Source: Sphingobacterium allocomposti | GTDB lineage: Bacteria; Bacteroidota; Bacteroidia; Sphingobacteriales; Sphingobacteriaceae | Direction: 5' to 3' | NCBI RefSeq assembly: GCF_008124885.1 | Contig: NZ_VNHX01000005.1 | Span: 124,001-188,000, forward strand | DNA length: 64,000 bases | In this document: in pieces, positions 43,845 to 52,239 of the stretch | Layout of the letters: each line of letters opens with the position of its first letter | Numbering within the stretch: position 1 is the first letter of the stretch | Translations under genes and position numbers: made by a program | Notes under the pieces: generated by a model | The model's input: the letters and a program-made list of their open reading frames with translations, nothing else | What the model was told of the DNA's origin: nothing | Database searches by the model: none

Positions 43845-46274
43845 TTAATCGTAAAAATACACTCTTTTTACGCGCGATGAAATATTTACCAACAATTCAT
43901 AGGGAATAGTTCCAATCGTCTCCGCAGCCTTGAGCAGGTCTGGAAAAACAATAACTTCATCCTCCTCGTGCGCGAAGATATCGGTGACATCAAGCATACA
44001 CATATCCATACAGATAGAACCGACAGTCTTGACAGTCTGTCCGTTGATAGACATTTCCCCGACCCCGTTGCCAAAACGCCGGTCGTACCCGTCGGCGTAT
44101 CCTATTTTTATCGTCGCTATCCGGCTGTCGCGCTGCAGTACGCCTTTCCGGTCATAGCCGACTGTAGCTCCGGCCGGCAGCTCTTTAATTTGGGTAATCG
44201 TCGTTTTTAACTGGCCAACGGCCTCCAATGATAACTGGCCGGACATATCTATACCGTATAGTCCTATTCCTAAGCGAACCATATCCATATAAGCCGACGG
44301 CCAGCCGGCAATGCCCGAAGTATTGGCTATATGACGGATAAAATCATACCCCAAACGCTCTCTAAGGAAAGCGGTACTGTCGACAAACAGCCGGATCTGC
44401 TCTTCCGTAAACGCCTTATGTGTCGCGCTGCCAGCGGCCGCTAAGTGAGACAGCACGCTCCTTACACGCGCCTGCCGCGAATGCTGAAGAACCTCCGACA
44501 GCTTCGTCAGCTCTTCCGGCAGAAACCCCAACCGGTGCATTCCCGTATCAATCTTAATATGTATCGGAAAATCTTCGATCCCCCTGGCGGTAAGGAAATG
44601 CAGCAAAGCGTATAAAACACGAAAGCTGTACACCTCCGGCTCCAGTTGATAGGACACCAGCGTCTCAAAAGCGCGTTCGTCGGGACTCAGAACCATGATC
44701 GGTAGCTCTATACCATGTTGACGAAGCTCTGCTCCTTCGTCAGCAAATGCTACGGTGAGGTAGTCGACCTTGTTAAACTGAAGCAGGTTGGCTACTTCGT
44801 AACTGCCACTTCCATAAGAGAAAGCTTTCACCATGGCCATCATCCTCACATCCGGCGGTAGCATCGACCGGTAGGTTTGCAGGTTATGCTCCAAAGCCTT
44901 CAGATTGATTTCGAGCACAGTCTCGTGCGACTTCGCCGAAAGCAGATTACTTACATCTTCCAGATGATACGCGCGGCTTCCTTTAATCAGAATGGTCTCA
45001 TTCCCAAACGACATATCTTTGAGTGCGCCAAGCAGTTGCTCCGTCGTTTCAAAAAGGAGGACCTCGCCTTTGATATGCGCTTCCAGAAAGAAAATCCCTT
45101 TTCCGACTAGAATGGTCCGGTCGAGCTGTTGAAGCTCCATCAGGCTGGCCAGTTTAGACCTAAGATGTTCGTTCAGGCCCTCCATATCCGAAAGTATCAA
45201 CGTTTTCTGTTTGTATTGCCTTTGCTGATATAAAAATTCCAGGGCTATTTGCAACGACGCCAAGTCGTTAGAGTATGTATCGTCGATGATGGAACTATTA
45301 TTCTTTCCCTTTTTTAGCTGTAGCCGCATGTCTAATGGCCTGAGCGCGGAAAGTCTGTGGCCCACCGTCTTCAGCGGGTATCCCAATAGCAAAAGGGTTG
45401 TGACGCAGATAAGGGCGTTCTCAAGCGATGCCTTATCCTGAAACGGGACTGTCAGCGTAGCTACCTCTTCCCCGAACGCGATCTGTATAGCCGTCTTACC
45501 ATGTCCCTTTTCATAGGTTTGCAAAATATGTACCGAATCGGATTCTTCTTGCCCATAACTAAATTTGCGCGTCGGGGCCGGCAGAAGTGAGCGTATTCCG
45601 TACTGCGATGCAAAAACCACTGTATCACAATTGCTAAATAGGCACAACTTCTCCTTGAGCTTTACGTCCTTCGAGGCAAAGCCGTTTGCATGCGCGAGCC
45701 CAATATTGGTAAAAATCCCGATATCAGGCTTGATCATGTTCTCTAAAACAGACATTTCTCCGGGCCGGCTGATACCGGCCTCGATGATTGCATAGTCGTA
45801 TTCCGCAGATAGATTCCATAGCGACAGCGCGACGCCCAGCTGGGAGTTGTAGCTCTTAGGACTCTGATATACCTTCTTGTCCGGTTGCAAAAGTTGGGTA
45901 AGCCACTCTTTAACAATTGTTTTTCCGTTGCTGCCCGTGATCCCGATAATGGGCTTCGTAAATTGGAGACGATGAAATCCAGCCAACTCCTGCAACGCAG
46001 AAAGGGTATCACGAACGACAATGAAATTAGCATCACCGTAAGACGCGAAATCAATATCTTTCCTTGACACCACAAAAGAACGAACGCCTTTCCTATAGGC
46101 GTCAGCTATAAAAAGATGCCCGTCCCGCACATTTTTTAACGCAAAGAAAAGGCTATTAGCCCCTTTTCGGATTTTTCGGCTGTCGTATGCCAGCTCGGAA
46201 ATTTCCTGTTCTTCGTCATAAATCCTGCGGTCGTCGTGTTGTATAATAGAGAGGATGGCTGCTACTGTATACAT
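43845..46274 (-). CDS. bifunctional MurF ligase/alanine racemase
   Basis: A protein of about 809 residues that fuses two cell-wall enzymes, a known Bacteroidota arrangement. The N-terminal half is a MurF-like ligase that adds D-Ala-D-Ala to the UDP-MurNAc-tripeptide, with the ATP-binding loop GITGSNGKTIVKEW and EAGISRPGEM. The C-terminal half (about 445-809) is a PLP-dependent alanine racemase with the lysine in MAMVKAFSYGSGS, KIDTGMHRLGF, RLGIGLYGID and SICMDMCMLDVTD. The ATG at 46274 (MYTVAAIL) is preferred to 46292. It is divergent from recX. Confidence 0.95.
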   Translation of the reverse strand: MYTVAAILSIIQHDDRRIYDEEQEISELAYDSRKIRKGANSLFFALKNVRDGHLFIADAYRKGVRSFVVSRKDIDFASYGDANFIVVRDTLSALQELAGFHRLQFTKPIIGITGSNGKTIVKEWLTQLLQPDKKVYQSPKSYNSQLGVALSLWNLSAEYDYAIIEAGISRPGEMSVLENMIKPDIGIFTNIGLAHANGFASKDVKLKEKLCLFSNCDTVVFASQYGIRSLLPAPTRKFSYGQEESDSVHILQTYEKGHGKTAIQIAFGEEVATLTVPFQDKASLENALICVTTLLLLGYPLKTVGHRLSALRPLDMRLQLKKGKNNSSIIDDTYSNDLASLQIALEFLYQQRQYKQKTLILSDMEGLNEHLRSKLASLMELQQLDRTILVGKGIFFLEAHIKGEVLLFETTEQLLGALKDMSFGNETILIKGSRAYHLEDVSNLLSAKSHETVLEINLKALEHNLQTYRSMLPPDVRMMAMVKAFSYGSGSYEVANLLQFNKVDYLTVAFADEGAELRQHGIELPIMVLSPDERAFETLVSYQLEPEVYSFRVLYALLHFLTARGIEDFPIHIKIDTGMHRLGFLPEELTKLSEVLQHSRQARVRSVLSHLAAAGSATHKAFTEEQIRLFVDSTAFLRERLGYDFIRHIANTSGIAGWPSAYMDMVRLGIGLYGIDMSGQLSLEAVGQLKTTITQIKELPAGATVGYDRKGVLQRDSRIATIKIGYADGYDRRFGNGVGEMSINGQTVKTVGSICMDMCMLDVTDIFAHEEDEVIVFPDLLKAAETIGTIPYELLVNISSRVKRVYFYD

Positions 46275-46341
46275 ATAAATTGCTCTAGACAAATTTCATC
46301 AATATTTTCAATAACTGTATCATTTTTTGAAGATTTGCAAC

Positions 46342-46821
46342 ATGGAGGAATCAAACGGACGCAAGAAAACGCTAACACCTCAACAGGCGAAGCTTAAAGC
46401 GGAGAGCTACTGCGCATACCAAGAAAGGGCACAGCAAGAGGTTCGGGACAAACTGTATGAGTGGGGGCTTCATCATGACGAAGTGGAAAATATCATGACG
46501 CAGCTAATCGTAGACAATTATTTAAACGAAGAGCGCTTCGCCAAGGCGTTTGCACTCGGAAAGTTCCGAATGAAAGGATGGGGAAAAATAAAAATTAAGC
46601 AGCATTTAAAAGCAAAACGCGTCTCCCCCCCTTTAATTAAAATCGCGTTGGAAGAGATTGATCTGGATGAATACGAAGAAAAACTCAAAGAAATCATAAA
46701 AAAGAAGACAAATAAGCGCACAACGAACCTTTCTTTAACAGAAAAAGCCAAATTGATACGATATTTACAATCAAAAGGATATGAAAACGAAATAATATTT
46801 AATATTATATCAAAGGAATAG
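46342..46821 (+). CDS. recX: RecX regulatory protein
   Basis: A protein of about 159 residues made of RecX three-helix repeats that modulates RecA filaments. Typical segments are AESYCAYQERAQQEVRDKLY, LIVDNYLNEERFAKAFALGK and MKGWGKIKIKQHLKAK. The ATG at 46342 is chosen. A TTG five codons upstream is open, but the ATG has better family agreement. It is divergent from murF-alr with a short gap. It ends before an A/T-rich promoter region. Confidence 0.9.
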   Translation: MEESNGRKKTLTPQQAKLKAESYCAYQERAQQEVRDKLYEWGLHHDEVENIMTQLIVDNYLNEERFAKAFALGKFRMKGWGKIKIKQHLKAKRVSPPLIKIALEEIDLDEYEEKLKEIIKKKTNKRTTNLSLTEKAKLIRYLQSKGYENEIIFNIISKE

Positions 46822-46883
46822 CCTTATTTCAGACACAAAACAAAGACAACATCAATTATTTTACATTTTTTTCAATAAAAAAG

Positions 46884-46913
46884 TTGGTTTTATGAAAAAA
46901 TGATCTATTTTAG
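46884..46913 (+). promoter_or_regulatory. promoter of the 245-residue outer-membrane protein gene
   Basis: -33 TTGG (46884-46887), an 18-nt spacer and -7 TATTTTAG (46906-46913, one mismatch to TAnnTTTG) lie 43 nt before the ATG. Confidence 0.5.
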
Positions 46914-46956
46914 CATCAATTAATTTACTAAATACAAACTAACTACCAATTTTTTT

Positions 46957-47694
46957 ATGAGAAAGAACAGTTTATTAAAAAAAATCGCGGGTATCGCAGC
47001 GTTATCTACTTGTCTTTTATCCGCTTCGGCGCAGGAATCTGACGCAACATTCTCGTTAAGCTTGACTTCGGACCAGTTTTTTGGCGTGGCACCGAGCGCC
47101 GGAGTGGAATATAAGCTTTCGAATAAGGTGGGTGTGTCGGCCTACGGAATATTCTGGGGTGCGGGCACGGCAGGCGCCTGGGGAAACTGGACAGAATTCG
47201 GCGTCGGTGCAAATTTCTATTTAGCAGAGGGAATCACCTTAAACCCAAACCTCGGTTTTACGTTCGGAGACCTGCTTTCTAAAGGTGCTACCTCGGGACA
47301 GCTCGGTGGTATTGCGGGCGATGGGATAGTACCTAATCTATTCTTTAACGTAGACAAAACACAATTCGAAAGTGAGGTCTACGTGGGGTACTATCATCCC
47401 CTGCGCAACGAAGCTCCGGAGGGCGCCTCGACACTGGCTTACCTGCATTATTGGGCAAATGCCGGATATAAAGTAAACCCAATTTTTTCATTTGGGGCAC
47501 ATTTCGAACATCTGAGACGTACCAAAGATGACGTGAACGGCAAATTGGATTACTACCAGTGGCTTGGCCCCTATATCCAGCTCAGTGTTCCCCGCGTATC
47601 CAGCTTCATCAGGCTTTCAGCCGGTCCCGAGCTTAAAAACGGACTTCAATCGAAAGATTCATTTTATAAATTATCCACAGGCTTTAGCTTCTAG
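46957..47694 (+). CDS. outer-membrane beta-barrel protein of unknown function
   Basis: A 245-residue exported protein with a signal peptide ending near SASAQ (residue 26). Gly- and aromatic-rich beta hairpins follow: SLTSDQFFGVAPSAGVEYKL, VGVSAYGIFWGAGTAGAWG, then PYIQLSVPRVSSFIRLSAG, with the C-terminal strand FYKLSTGFSF. The size fits a barrel of 10-12 strands. No specific channel or enzyme family is recognised. It is monocistronic, with its own promoter and a strong terminator. Confidence 0.75.
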   Translation: MRKNSLLKKIAGIAALSTCLLSASAQESDATFSLSLTSDQFFGVAPSAGVEYKLSNKVGVSAYGIFWGAGTAGAWGNWTEFGVGANFYLAEGITLNPNLGFTFGDLLSKGATSGQLGGIAGDGIVPNLFFNVDKTQFESEVYVGYYHPLRNEAPEGASTLAYLHYWANAGYKVNPIFSFGAHFEHLRRTKDDVNGKLDYYQWLGPYIQLSVPRVSSFIRLSAGPELKNGLQSKDSFYKLSTGFSF

Positions 47695-47714
47695 CCAAAC
47701 ACATACCATAACAC

Positions 47715-47752
47715 GCAGGAAAGTAGCCTCTTGCTACTTTCCTGCTTCTTTT
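47715..47752 (+). terminator. Rho-independent terminator
   Basis: A perfect 13-bp stem (GCAGGAAAGTAGC/GCTACTTTCCTGC) with a 5-nt loop is followed by TTCTTTT. It is 21 nt after the stop of the barrel protein gene. Confidence 0.88.
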
Positions 47753-47840
47753 AGCGTTATCAGAGCAACATCCACCACGCAGCTCCATCGATTCCTCCAG
47801 CCCGGTGAATATAACGTATAACCTATATTTTTCCTTTTAT

Positions 47841-47871
47841 TTTGCACTCGCCATCAATTCTTCTATATTTG
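47841..47871 (+). promoter_or_regulatory. promoter of the tRNA-Gly/tRNA-Leu unit
   Basis: -33 TTTG (47841-47844), a 19-nt spacer and -7 TATATTTG (47864-47871) lie 11 nt before the tRNA-Gly 5' end. This is a full match to the Bacteroidota housekeeping promoter. Confidence 0.8.
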
Positions 47872-47882
47872 CACCACGTCAA

Positions 47883-47955
47883 GCGAAAGTAGCTCAGTTG
47901 GTAGAGCACAACCTTGCCAAGGTTGGGGTCGCGAGTTCGAATCTCGTCTTTCGCT
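47883..47955 (+). tRNA. tRNA-Gly (anticodon GCC)
   Basis: A 73-nt cloverleaf with acceptor stem GCGAAAG/CTTTCGC, D-arm AGCTCAGTTGGTAGAGC, anticodon GCC at 47916-47918, T-loop GTTCGAATC and discriminator T. CCA is not encoded. Confidence 0.97.
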
Positions 47956-47960
47956 CAGTT

Positions 47961-48045
47961 GCCTAGGTGGCGGAACTGGTAGACACGCAGGACTTAAAAT
48001 CCTGTTCCTGTTAAAGGAGTGCGGGTTCGATTCCCGCCCTAGGTA
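47961..48045 (+). tRNA. tRNA-Leu (anticodon UAA)
   Basis: An 85-nt tRNA with the long variable arm of the leucine class. The acceptor stem is GCCTAGG/CCTAGGT, the anticodon loop CTTAAAA gives UAA (47995-47997), and the T-loop is GTTCGATTC. It is 5 nt after tRNA-Gly and clearly co-transcribed. CCA is not encoded. Confidence 0.97.
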
Positions 48046-48046
48046 C

Positions 48047-48093
48047 ACAAAGACCGCTTATATGTATAAAGACATATAAGCGGTCTTTGTTTT
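48047..48093 (+). terminator. terminator of the tRNA unit
   Basis: A long perfect 19-bp stem (arms 48047-48065 and 48072-48090; ACAAAGACCGC ... GCGGTCTTTGT) with a 6-nt loop is followed by TTT. It starts 1 nt after the tRNA-Leu discriminator. Confidence 0.9.
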
Positions 48094-48246
48094 AATAAAT
48101 GGCGTTCGGCAAAAACGAAGCGTCCCTCCGCTACCTGGAAATCAGAAAACAGAATAGGCAATTTGCTGCGATAACTTTAGATAATGTATTAGAATATATG
48201 ATAATGAGTTTATCGTACAGCCTTTCAGGTAACGACGACAGTGTCG
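48094..48246. other. no gene recognised
   Basis: Between the tRNA terminator and the AraC-gene terminator only short unsupported frames are present. Confidence 0.4.
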
Positions 48247-48284
48247 AAAAAATAAGTACAGAATGGATGGCTCCATTCTGTACT
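48247..48284 (-). terminator. terminator downstream of the AraC-family gene
   Basis: A perfect 13-bp stem (AGTACAGAATGGA/TCCATTCTGTACT, 48255-48284) with a 4-nt loop is followed on the minus strand by TATTTTTT. It lies about 130 bp past the AraC gene stop; nothing else is recognised in that gap. Confidence 0.82.
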
Positions 48285-48414
48285 AACCTATGAAATTTTG
48301 TCATGATGGCCATGACAGAAGCAAAAATAATTGACCGCGAGACACAAAAATATGTTCGGTCGGGAATTTAACATGTAAAAAACACCAGTGGCAGGAAGTC
48401 TTCCACTGTAAATG

Positions 48415-49275
48415 CTACATAGCGTAAAGCCGGAACATCGTGGGCGTTTTACCGGTGTGCTTTTTTACAAAATGACGGAAATTGGATTCTTCTGTAAAGC
48501 CCATCGTATAAGCTATTTCGGCAATCGACATGTCGGTGTTTCGGATATACCGCAGCGCCTCCTTTAAAACGATACCACGAATTATTTCTTTTGCTGTCTT
48601 CCCTACGCTTCTTTTACATATCAGCGACAGTCTCCTAGGACATATATTCAATTTTCCGGCGTAATATCCAACGTTTTGTTCCGTCCGGTAACTTTTATAG
48701 ATAAATGTCGTGAACCTATTTACAATCCCCTGATCAGTAACTTTCTCCAACGGTATTAAACGTTGCGGAGCCTGAAACGAGTCTATCGCAAAAATCAGCA
48801 TCCATTCAACAAAGTTGTGAAGTGCAGCTTCATGAACATCAGCTTCCAGTCTACAATACCCCATCACCTTTGCTTCCCAACGATTTAAGATAAGCCGGTC
48901 TTCTTCGGCTACATCGACCGCACGAAACATTCTTTCGCCATCAAAGAAAATCTCCGAATTCAAAAGAAGGCAGTCCTTCAGCGACCGCTCGTAAAAACGG
49001 CGCGTAAAGGTAATAAGAAAACCGCCGTCGCCCGGATATCGCAGCTTGATATTGCGACCCGGCCCGATAAACAGCAGCTGATCAGCTTTGACATCATGCC
49101 GATCGCCATCTATGAACAGAGAAAAAGGCGCTGCCGGCCTCACGATGGTGAAAAAGTCTGTTTTTGATAACTGCCCGTGGAGTTCATACAGCCTCCGGCT
49201 TTCTAATCTGTCAAATTTAAAGTCGGAATCTTTAACGTCCGCATCAGGATACAGTACTTTAGCTAACATGACCAT
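48415..49275 (-). CDS. AraC-family transcriptional regulator
   Basis: A 286-residue regulator. The N-terminal about 165 residues form a cupin-like sensor (SLFIDGDRHDVKADQLLFIG, PGRNIKLRYPGDGGFLITFT). The C-terminal two-HTH AraC domain has LNICPRRLSLICKRSVGKTA, ALRYIRNTDMSIAEIAYTMG and FTEESNFRHFVKKHTGKTP. Its start overlaps the end of the receiver-only gene by 17 bp, so the two proteins are made together. Together they look like a response regulator split into receiver and output chains (inference). Confidence 0.92.
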   Translation of the reverse strand: MVMLAKVLYPDADVKDSDFKFDRLESRRLYELHGQLSKTDFFTIVRPAAPFSLFIDGDRHDVKADQLLFIGPGRNIKLRYPGDGGFLITFTRRFYERSLKDCLLLNSEIFFDGERMFRAVDVAEEDRLILNRWEAKVMGYCRLEADVHEAALHNFVEWMLIFAIDSFQAPQRLIPLEKVTDQGIVNRFTTFIYKSYRTEQNVGYYAGKLNICPRRLSLICKRSVGKTAKEIIRGIVLKEALRYIRNTDMSIAEIAYTMGFTEESNFRHFVKKHTGKTPTMFRLYAM

Positions 49276-49690
49276 CTAAAATTGTTGACAACATTAAAGA
49301 AGTTTCCCCTTTAGAAAACACTTCCAAAACACCAGCCTCCCGTAATACGTCAGACCATATGTCGAGTTCACTGGCTGTATAGAGATATATTTTCATCTCG
49401 GGAAATTTAAAGTGGATAATAGCGGCAGCGGTTAATCCGGTTACACCACCCATCTCCATGTCCAGGATACAGACATGAACCATTTCATTGTGATTAGACA
49501 ATTCCCGGAGCAGTTCTTCTCCACTTTCGGCAGCAATAGACAACCGCGCGTCCGGGCGGAAAGCGATAAGTGAGCGGAGCAACTGCCGCTGAAAGGCGCT
49601 GTCATCTGCAATGGCTACACAAACCGGCCCCGTGAACGCGCCGGAACTTCGGAAAACCTCCCTTTGCGGATTCGTACTCTTTATCTGCAT
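49259..49690 (-). CDS. stand-alone response-regulator receiver domain protein
   Basis: A 143-residue CheY-like protein with no output domain. Acidic residues D29/D30 (VAIADDSAF), phospho-acceptor D77 (CILDMEM), a Thr-type switch (YLYTAS) and K127 (FSKGE) are all present, so phosphorylation is expected. It has about 20 extra residues at the N-terminus. It lies directly before, and overlaps, the AraC-family gene. No kinase is nearby. Regulation may involve the 17-bp inverted site at 49733-49749 upstream. Confidence 0.9.
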   Translation of the reverse strand: MQIKSTNPQREVFRSSGAFTGPVCVAIADDSAFQRQLLRSLIAFRPDARLSIAAESGEELLRELSNHNEMVHVCILDMEMGGVTGLTAAAIIHFKFPEMKIYLYTASELDIWSDVLREAGVLEVFSKGETSLMLSTILDGHVS

Positions 49691-49732
49691 AGATACGTGA
49701 CATTGAAAATTTTACTATTGGTCTTTAAAAAG

Positions 49733-49749
49733 TAGTCTAACGCAGACTA
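49733..49749. repeat. 17-bp site, copy 1 (upstream of the receiver gene)
   Basis: TAGTCTAACGCAGACTA is an interrupted palindrome (TAGTCT/AGACTA arms around AACGC) 42 nt before the receiver-gene ATG. The exact reverse complement is at 49917-49933. Confidence 0.85.
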
Positions 49750-49871
49750 ATATTTTTTTTTATTAGCTGATTATCAACCCGTCTAAAATCTCCTGAGGAG
49801 CCCATCCGACATACAGATGTTTTCGAGGCGCCACACCTTTCCTACCAAAAAAATGGATATATCAACAAAGG

Positions 49872-49902
49872 TTGGATAATTAGAGATATATAACTAACTT
49901 TG
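49872..49902 (+). promoter_or_regulatory. promoter of the tyrosine recombinase gene
   Basis: -33 TTG (49872-49874), a 20-nt spacer and -7 TAACTTTG (49895-49902). The expected start is about 49909, a few bases before copy 2 of the 17-bp site. Confidence 0.6.
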
Positions 49903-49916
49903 GTATACTACAAAAG

Positions 49917-49933
49917 TAGTCTGCGTTAGACTA
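49917..49933. repeat. 17-bp site, copy 2 (upstream of the recombinase gene)
   Basis: TAGTCTGCGTTAGACTA is the exact reverse complement of copy 1. It lies 47 nt before the recombinase ATG and just downstream of its promoter, a typical operator position. Confidence 0.85.
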
Positions 49934-49980
49934 TTCATTTTATATACTTACTTTAGCCTCAATCTTCTAAAAGTACACCT

Positions 49981-51219
49981 ATGAATCTGAGTTTCTACCT
50001 TGACCACACGGGAGGAATAAGAACAATATTCCTTCAATTGGCTGATAAAAACCGTGAAATACACATTCTTAACACCTTTCTGAAAATTCCACACGCGGAG
50101 TGGGATGCTGAAAAAATGCGCCCCCGGAACATCTATCTAAAAAGATACAAGACAGTCAACAGAAAGCTCGACAGAATAAAAATAGCCGTAGCCGGATACC
50201 TGAATGAAATCTCCCGAAGAAAGGAAAAACTCTCAATCATACGGGTAAGACGTCTGATCAAGACAGCGACTGGAACGGTGGAGCAGCCCATACCTGAACG
50301 TGGCTTATTGAGTTTTATGGACCAGTACATTCAATCCAGGGCACATCTGATCTCACCATCAACCTTTAAGCGGTACATGGTTTTCTTCCGGCTGTTAGAA
50401 CGCTTCGAAGGATACCGGACGAAACACCTGTTGCTTGAGGAAACCAACGCCAGTTTTGTACGGGAGTTTCTGGAATTCGGAGAAACCGAAGCATATTGCC
50501 AAAGCACCCTCTACAGGACCGTACATTTCGTAAAGACAGTCCTAAACTACTTAGAAAAAAGGGGCGTACGCACTTACGCGTACGAACTTGAGCTTCCTAA
50601 ACTCAGAACAAGAAGCAATATTGTCACCCTTTCTGAAGACGAACTCATACATATAAAAAAGACGGAAGTACCAAAAAGGCTCCAGGCTGCGAAAGACTGG
50701 CTGATGATCAGTTGCTACACCGGACAACGCATCTCCGACTTTATGAATTTCGACCTTGGCAAAGTGGAAATTCTCGATGGGAAAAAGTACCTGTCCTTCA
50801 TACAGCAAAAGACGCAAAAAAATATCTTTCTTCCCATACATCCTGCTATTCAGCTGATTATGGCCAAGAACAGACTCGGCTTTCCAGCCAAACTGGCTAC
50901 GAACAATTATAACACGCATATTAAGGAAATCGCCCAGTTGGCCGGGATCAACAAACTGGTCAAAATAAGGAAGAGGCGCGGTTTCCGGGCTGTAGAATCT
51001 TACGTACCCAAATGGGAAGCAGTATCCAGTCACATCGGAAGACGAAGTTTTGCATCCAATTTCTACGGCAAAATTCCGACAGCCTTACTCATGGAAGCAA
51101 CAGGTCACTCTACCGAACAGATGTTTAAGAGATACATCGCCGATATAAACACGGATCGCGGCAAGACACTGGGAACATATCTGGAAGAAGCATATAAAGA
51201 AAAGTTCCATGCCGCATGA
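49981..51219 (+). CDS. tyrosine site-specific recombinase (integrase)
   Basis: A 412-residue phage-integrase family protein with an N-terminal arm-binding-like part (about 1-100), a SAM-like core-binding domain (about 105-200) and a catalytic domain with the full set: R250 (CYTGQRISD), H351 and R354 (SHIGRRSF), H376 (ATGHSTEQ) and Y385 (KRYIADI). The enzyme should be active. It is typical of recombinases in Bacteroidota transposons and invertible loci, but no cargo genes or attachment repeats are obvious next to it. It is divergent from the receiver/AraC pair across a 290-bp gap holding the two 17-bp sites. Confidence 0.93.
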   Translation: MNLSFYLDHTGGIRTIFLQLADKNREIHILNTFLKIPHAEWDAEKMRPRNIYLKRYKTVNRKLDRIKIAVAGYLNEISRRKEKLSIIRVRRLIKTATGTVEQPIPERGLLSFMDQYIQSRAHLISPSTFKRYMVFFRLLERFEGYRTKHLLLEETNASFVREFLEFGETEAYCQSTLYRTVHFVKTVLNYLEKRGVRTYAYELELPKLRTRSNIVTLSEDELIHIKKTEVPKRLQAAKDWLMISCYTGQRISDFMNFDLGKVEILDGKKYLSFIQQKTQKNIFLPIHPAIQLIMAKNRLGFPAKLATNNYNTHIKEIAQLAGINKLVKIRKRRGFRAVESYVPKWEAVSSHIGRRSFASNFYGKIPTALLMEATGHSTEQMFKRYIADINTDRGKTLGTYLEEAYKEKFHAA

Positions 51220-51324
51220 CAGAAGGTGACATCATAAGCAAAAAATAGCCCTGTCCACCGGTAAGGAAACAATAGATGGACTAACGCTCGCTCCTCATTC
51301 CCGAACCGGGACTACCTCGGAGGG

Positions 51325-52146
51325 CTAAAGAGAGGTCGGGTAGATGACGGTTCCCAGGTGTTTAAGGTCATCCAGGTTGATTTCTTCGGAAAAGATACCG
51401 TAGACGGCCGATCCCGAGCCTGACATGGCAGCATACAGCGCTCCCTTCGCGTACAGAGCCAGCTTAGCTTCCCGGACAACCGGATACATCTCAAAAATGT
51501 GCTCCTCGAAGTCGTTTTTGATATAGTATTTCCAATTCTGAACAGGTAACTGGATAAGGTCTGTTAGGGGCTCAGAAGGTACCTTCGGTGTGATCCCGCG
51601 GTAAGCCTCGGCCGTAGAAACGTGCACTCCGGGCTTTATGAGAACGATGTACTTTCCAGTCAGGTCCAAAGTAATAGGCGAAAGATTAGTGCCTATGCCC
51701 GTCGCGAACATGGGCTTGTTATGCACGAAAAAGGGACAGTCTGCTCCCAGCTTCGACGCTTCCAGCTCGAGCTCCGTAAAAGACAGCCCAATTCCAAACT
51801 TTTCGTTCAGCATTTTCAGAACCGCTGCAGCATCCGATGAGCCCCCTCCCAACCCCGCTCCAAACGGTATCTGCTTGTGCAAATGAATATGCACACTGGG
51901 TAAACTAAACCTTTCCGACAGCAACCGGTACGCCCTAAGGCACAAATTGTTATCATCAGGAAGCAGATCGATTCCGGTGATCTCCAACGTCGCCCCCCCC
52001 CCGTCCTTCCTGTCCGTTATTTCGAGGATATCATAATAGGGGAACGGCACAAAGACGGTTTCAAGAAGATGGTATCCATCCTCCCGCCGGGCGGTGACGT
52101 TCAGACCAATATTAATTTTCGCGTTCGCGTAAGAAATCATATACAA
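51325..52146 (-). CDS. ispE: 4-diphosphocytidyl-2-C-methyl-D-erythritol kinase
   Basis: A 273-residue GHMP kinase of the MEP isoprenoid pathway. It phosphorylates CDP-ME at the 2-hydroxyl. The opening ANAKINIGLNVTARREDGYH and the ATP-binding loop PFGAGLGGGSSDAAAVL are diagnostic. The third GHMP motif AAMSGSGSAVYGIF is present. It is divergent from the propeller regulator gene with a 93-bp gap, and otherwise monocistronic. Confidence 0.96.
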   Translation of the reverse strand: MYMISYANAKINIGLNVTARREDGYHLLETVFVPFPYYDILEITDRKDGGGATLEITGIDLLPDDNNLCLRAYRLLSERFSLPSVHIHLHKQIPFGAGLGGGSSDAAAVLKMLNEKFGIGLSFTELELEASKLGADCPFFVHNKPMFATGIGTNLSPITLDLTGKYIVLIKPGVHVSTAEAYRGITPKVPSEPLTDLIQLPVQNWKYYIKNDFEEHIFEMYPVVREAKLALYAKGALYAAMSGSGSAVYGIFSEEINLDDLKHLGTVIYPTSL

Positions 52147-52239
52147 TATTAATTAACTTCTGACAAAGTTGGGTCGCAAATAACATTTTGTTTAAAACGG
52201 CGTGAGTTTGTAACTTGCGCTTTGCTATATTTTGTGTCT

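Noticed and set aside
43845..46274. MurF and alanine racemase in one frame as a possible novel fusion.
   Set aside because: This fusion is a known feature of Bacteroidota.
48099..48293. A 64-codon plus-strand frame after the tRNA genes.
   Set aside because: It runs into the terminator hairpin of the AraC gene and has no recognisable features.
47961..51219. tRNA-Leu as an attachment site for the nearby recombinase.
   Set aside because: I found no repeat of the tRNA 3' end within or after the recombinase region, and no cargo genes between them.
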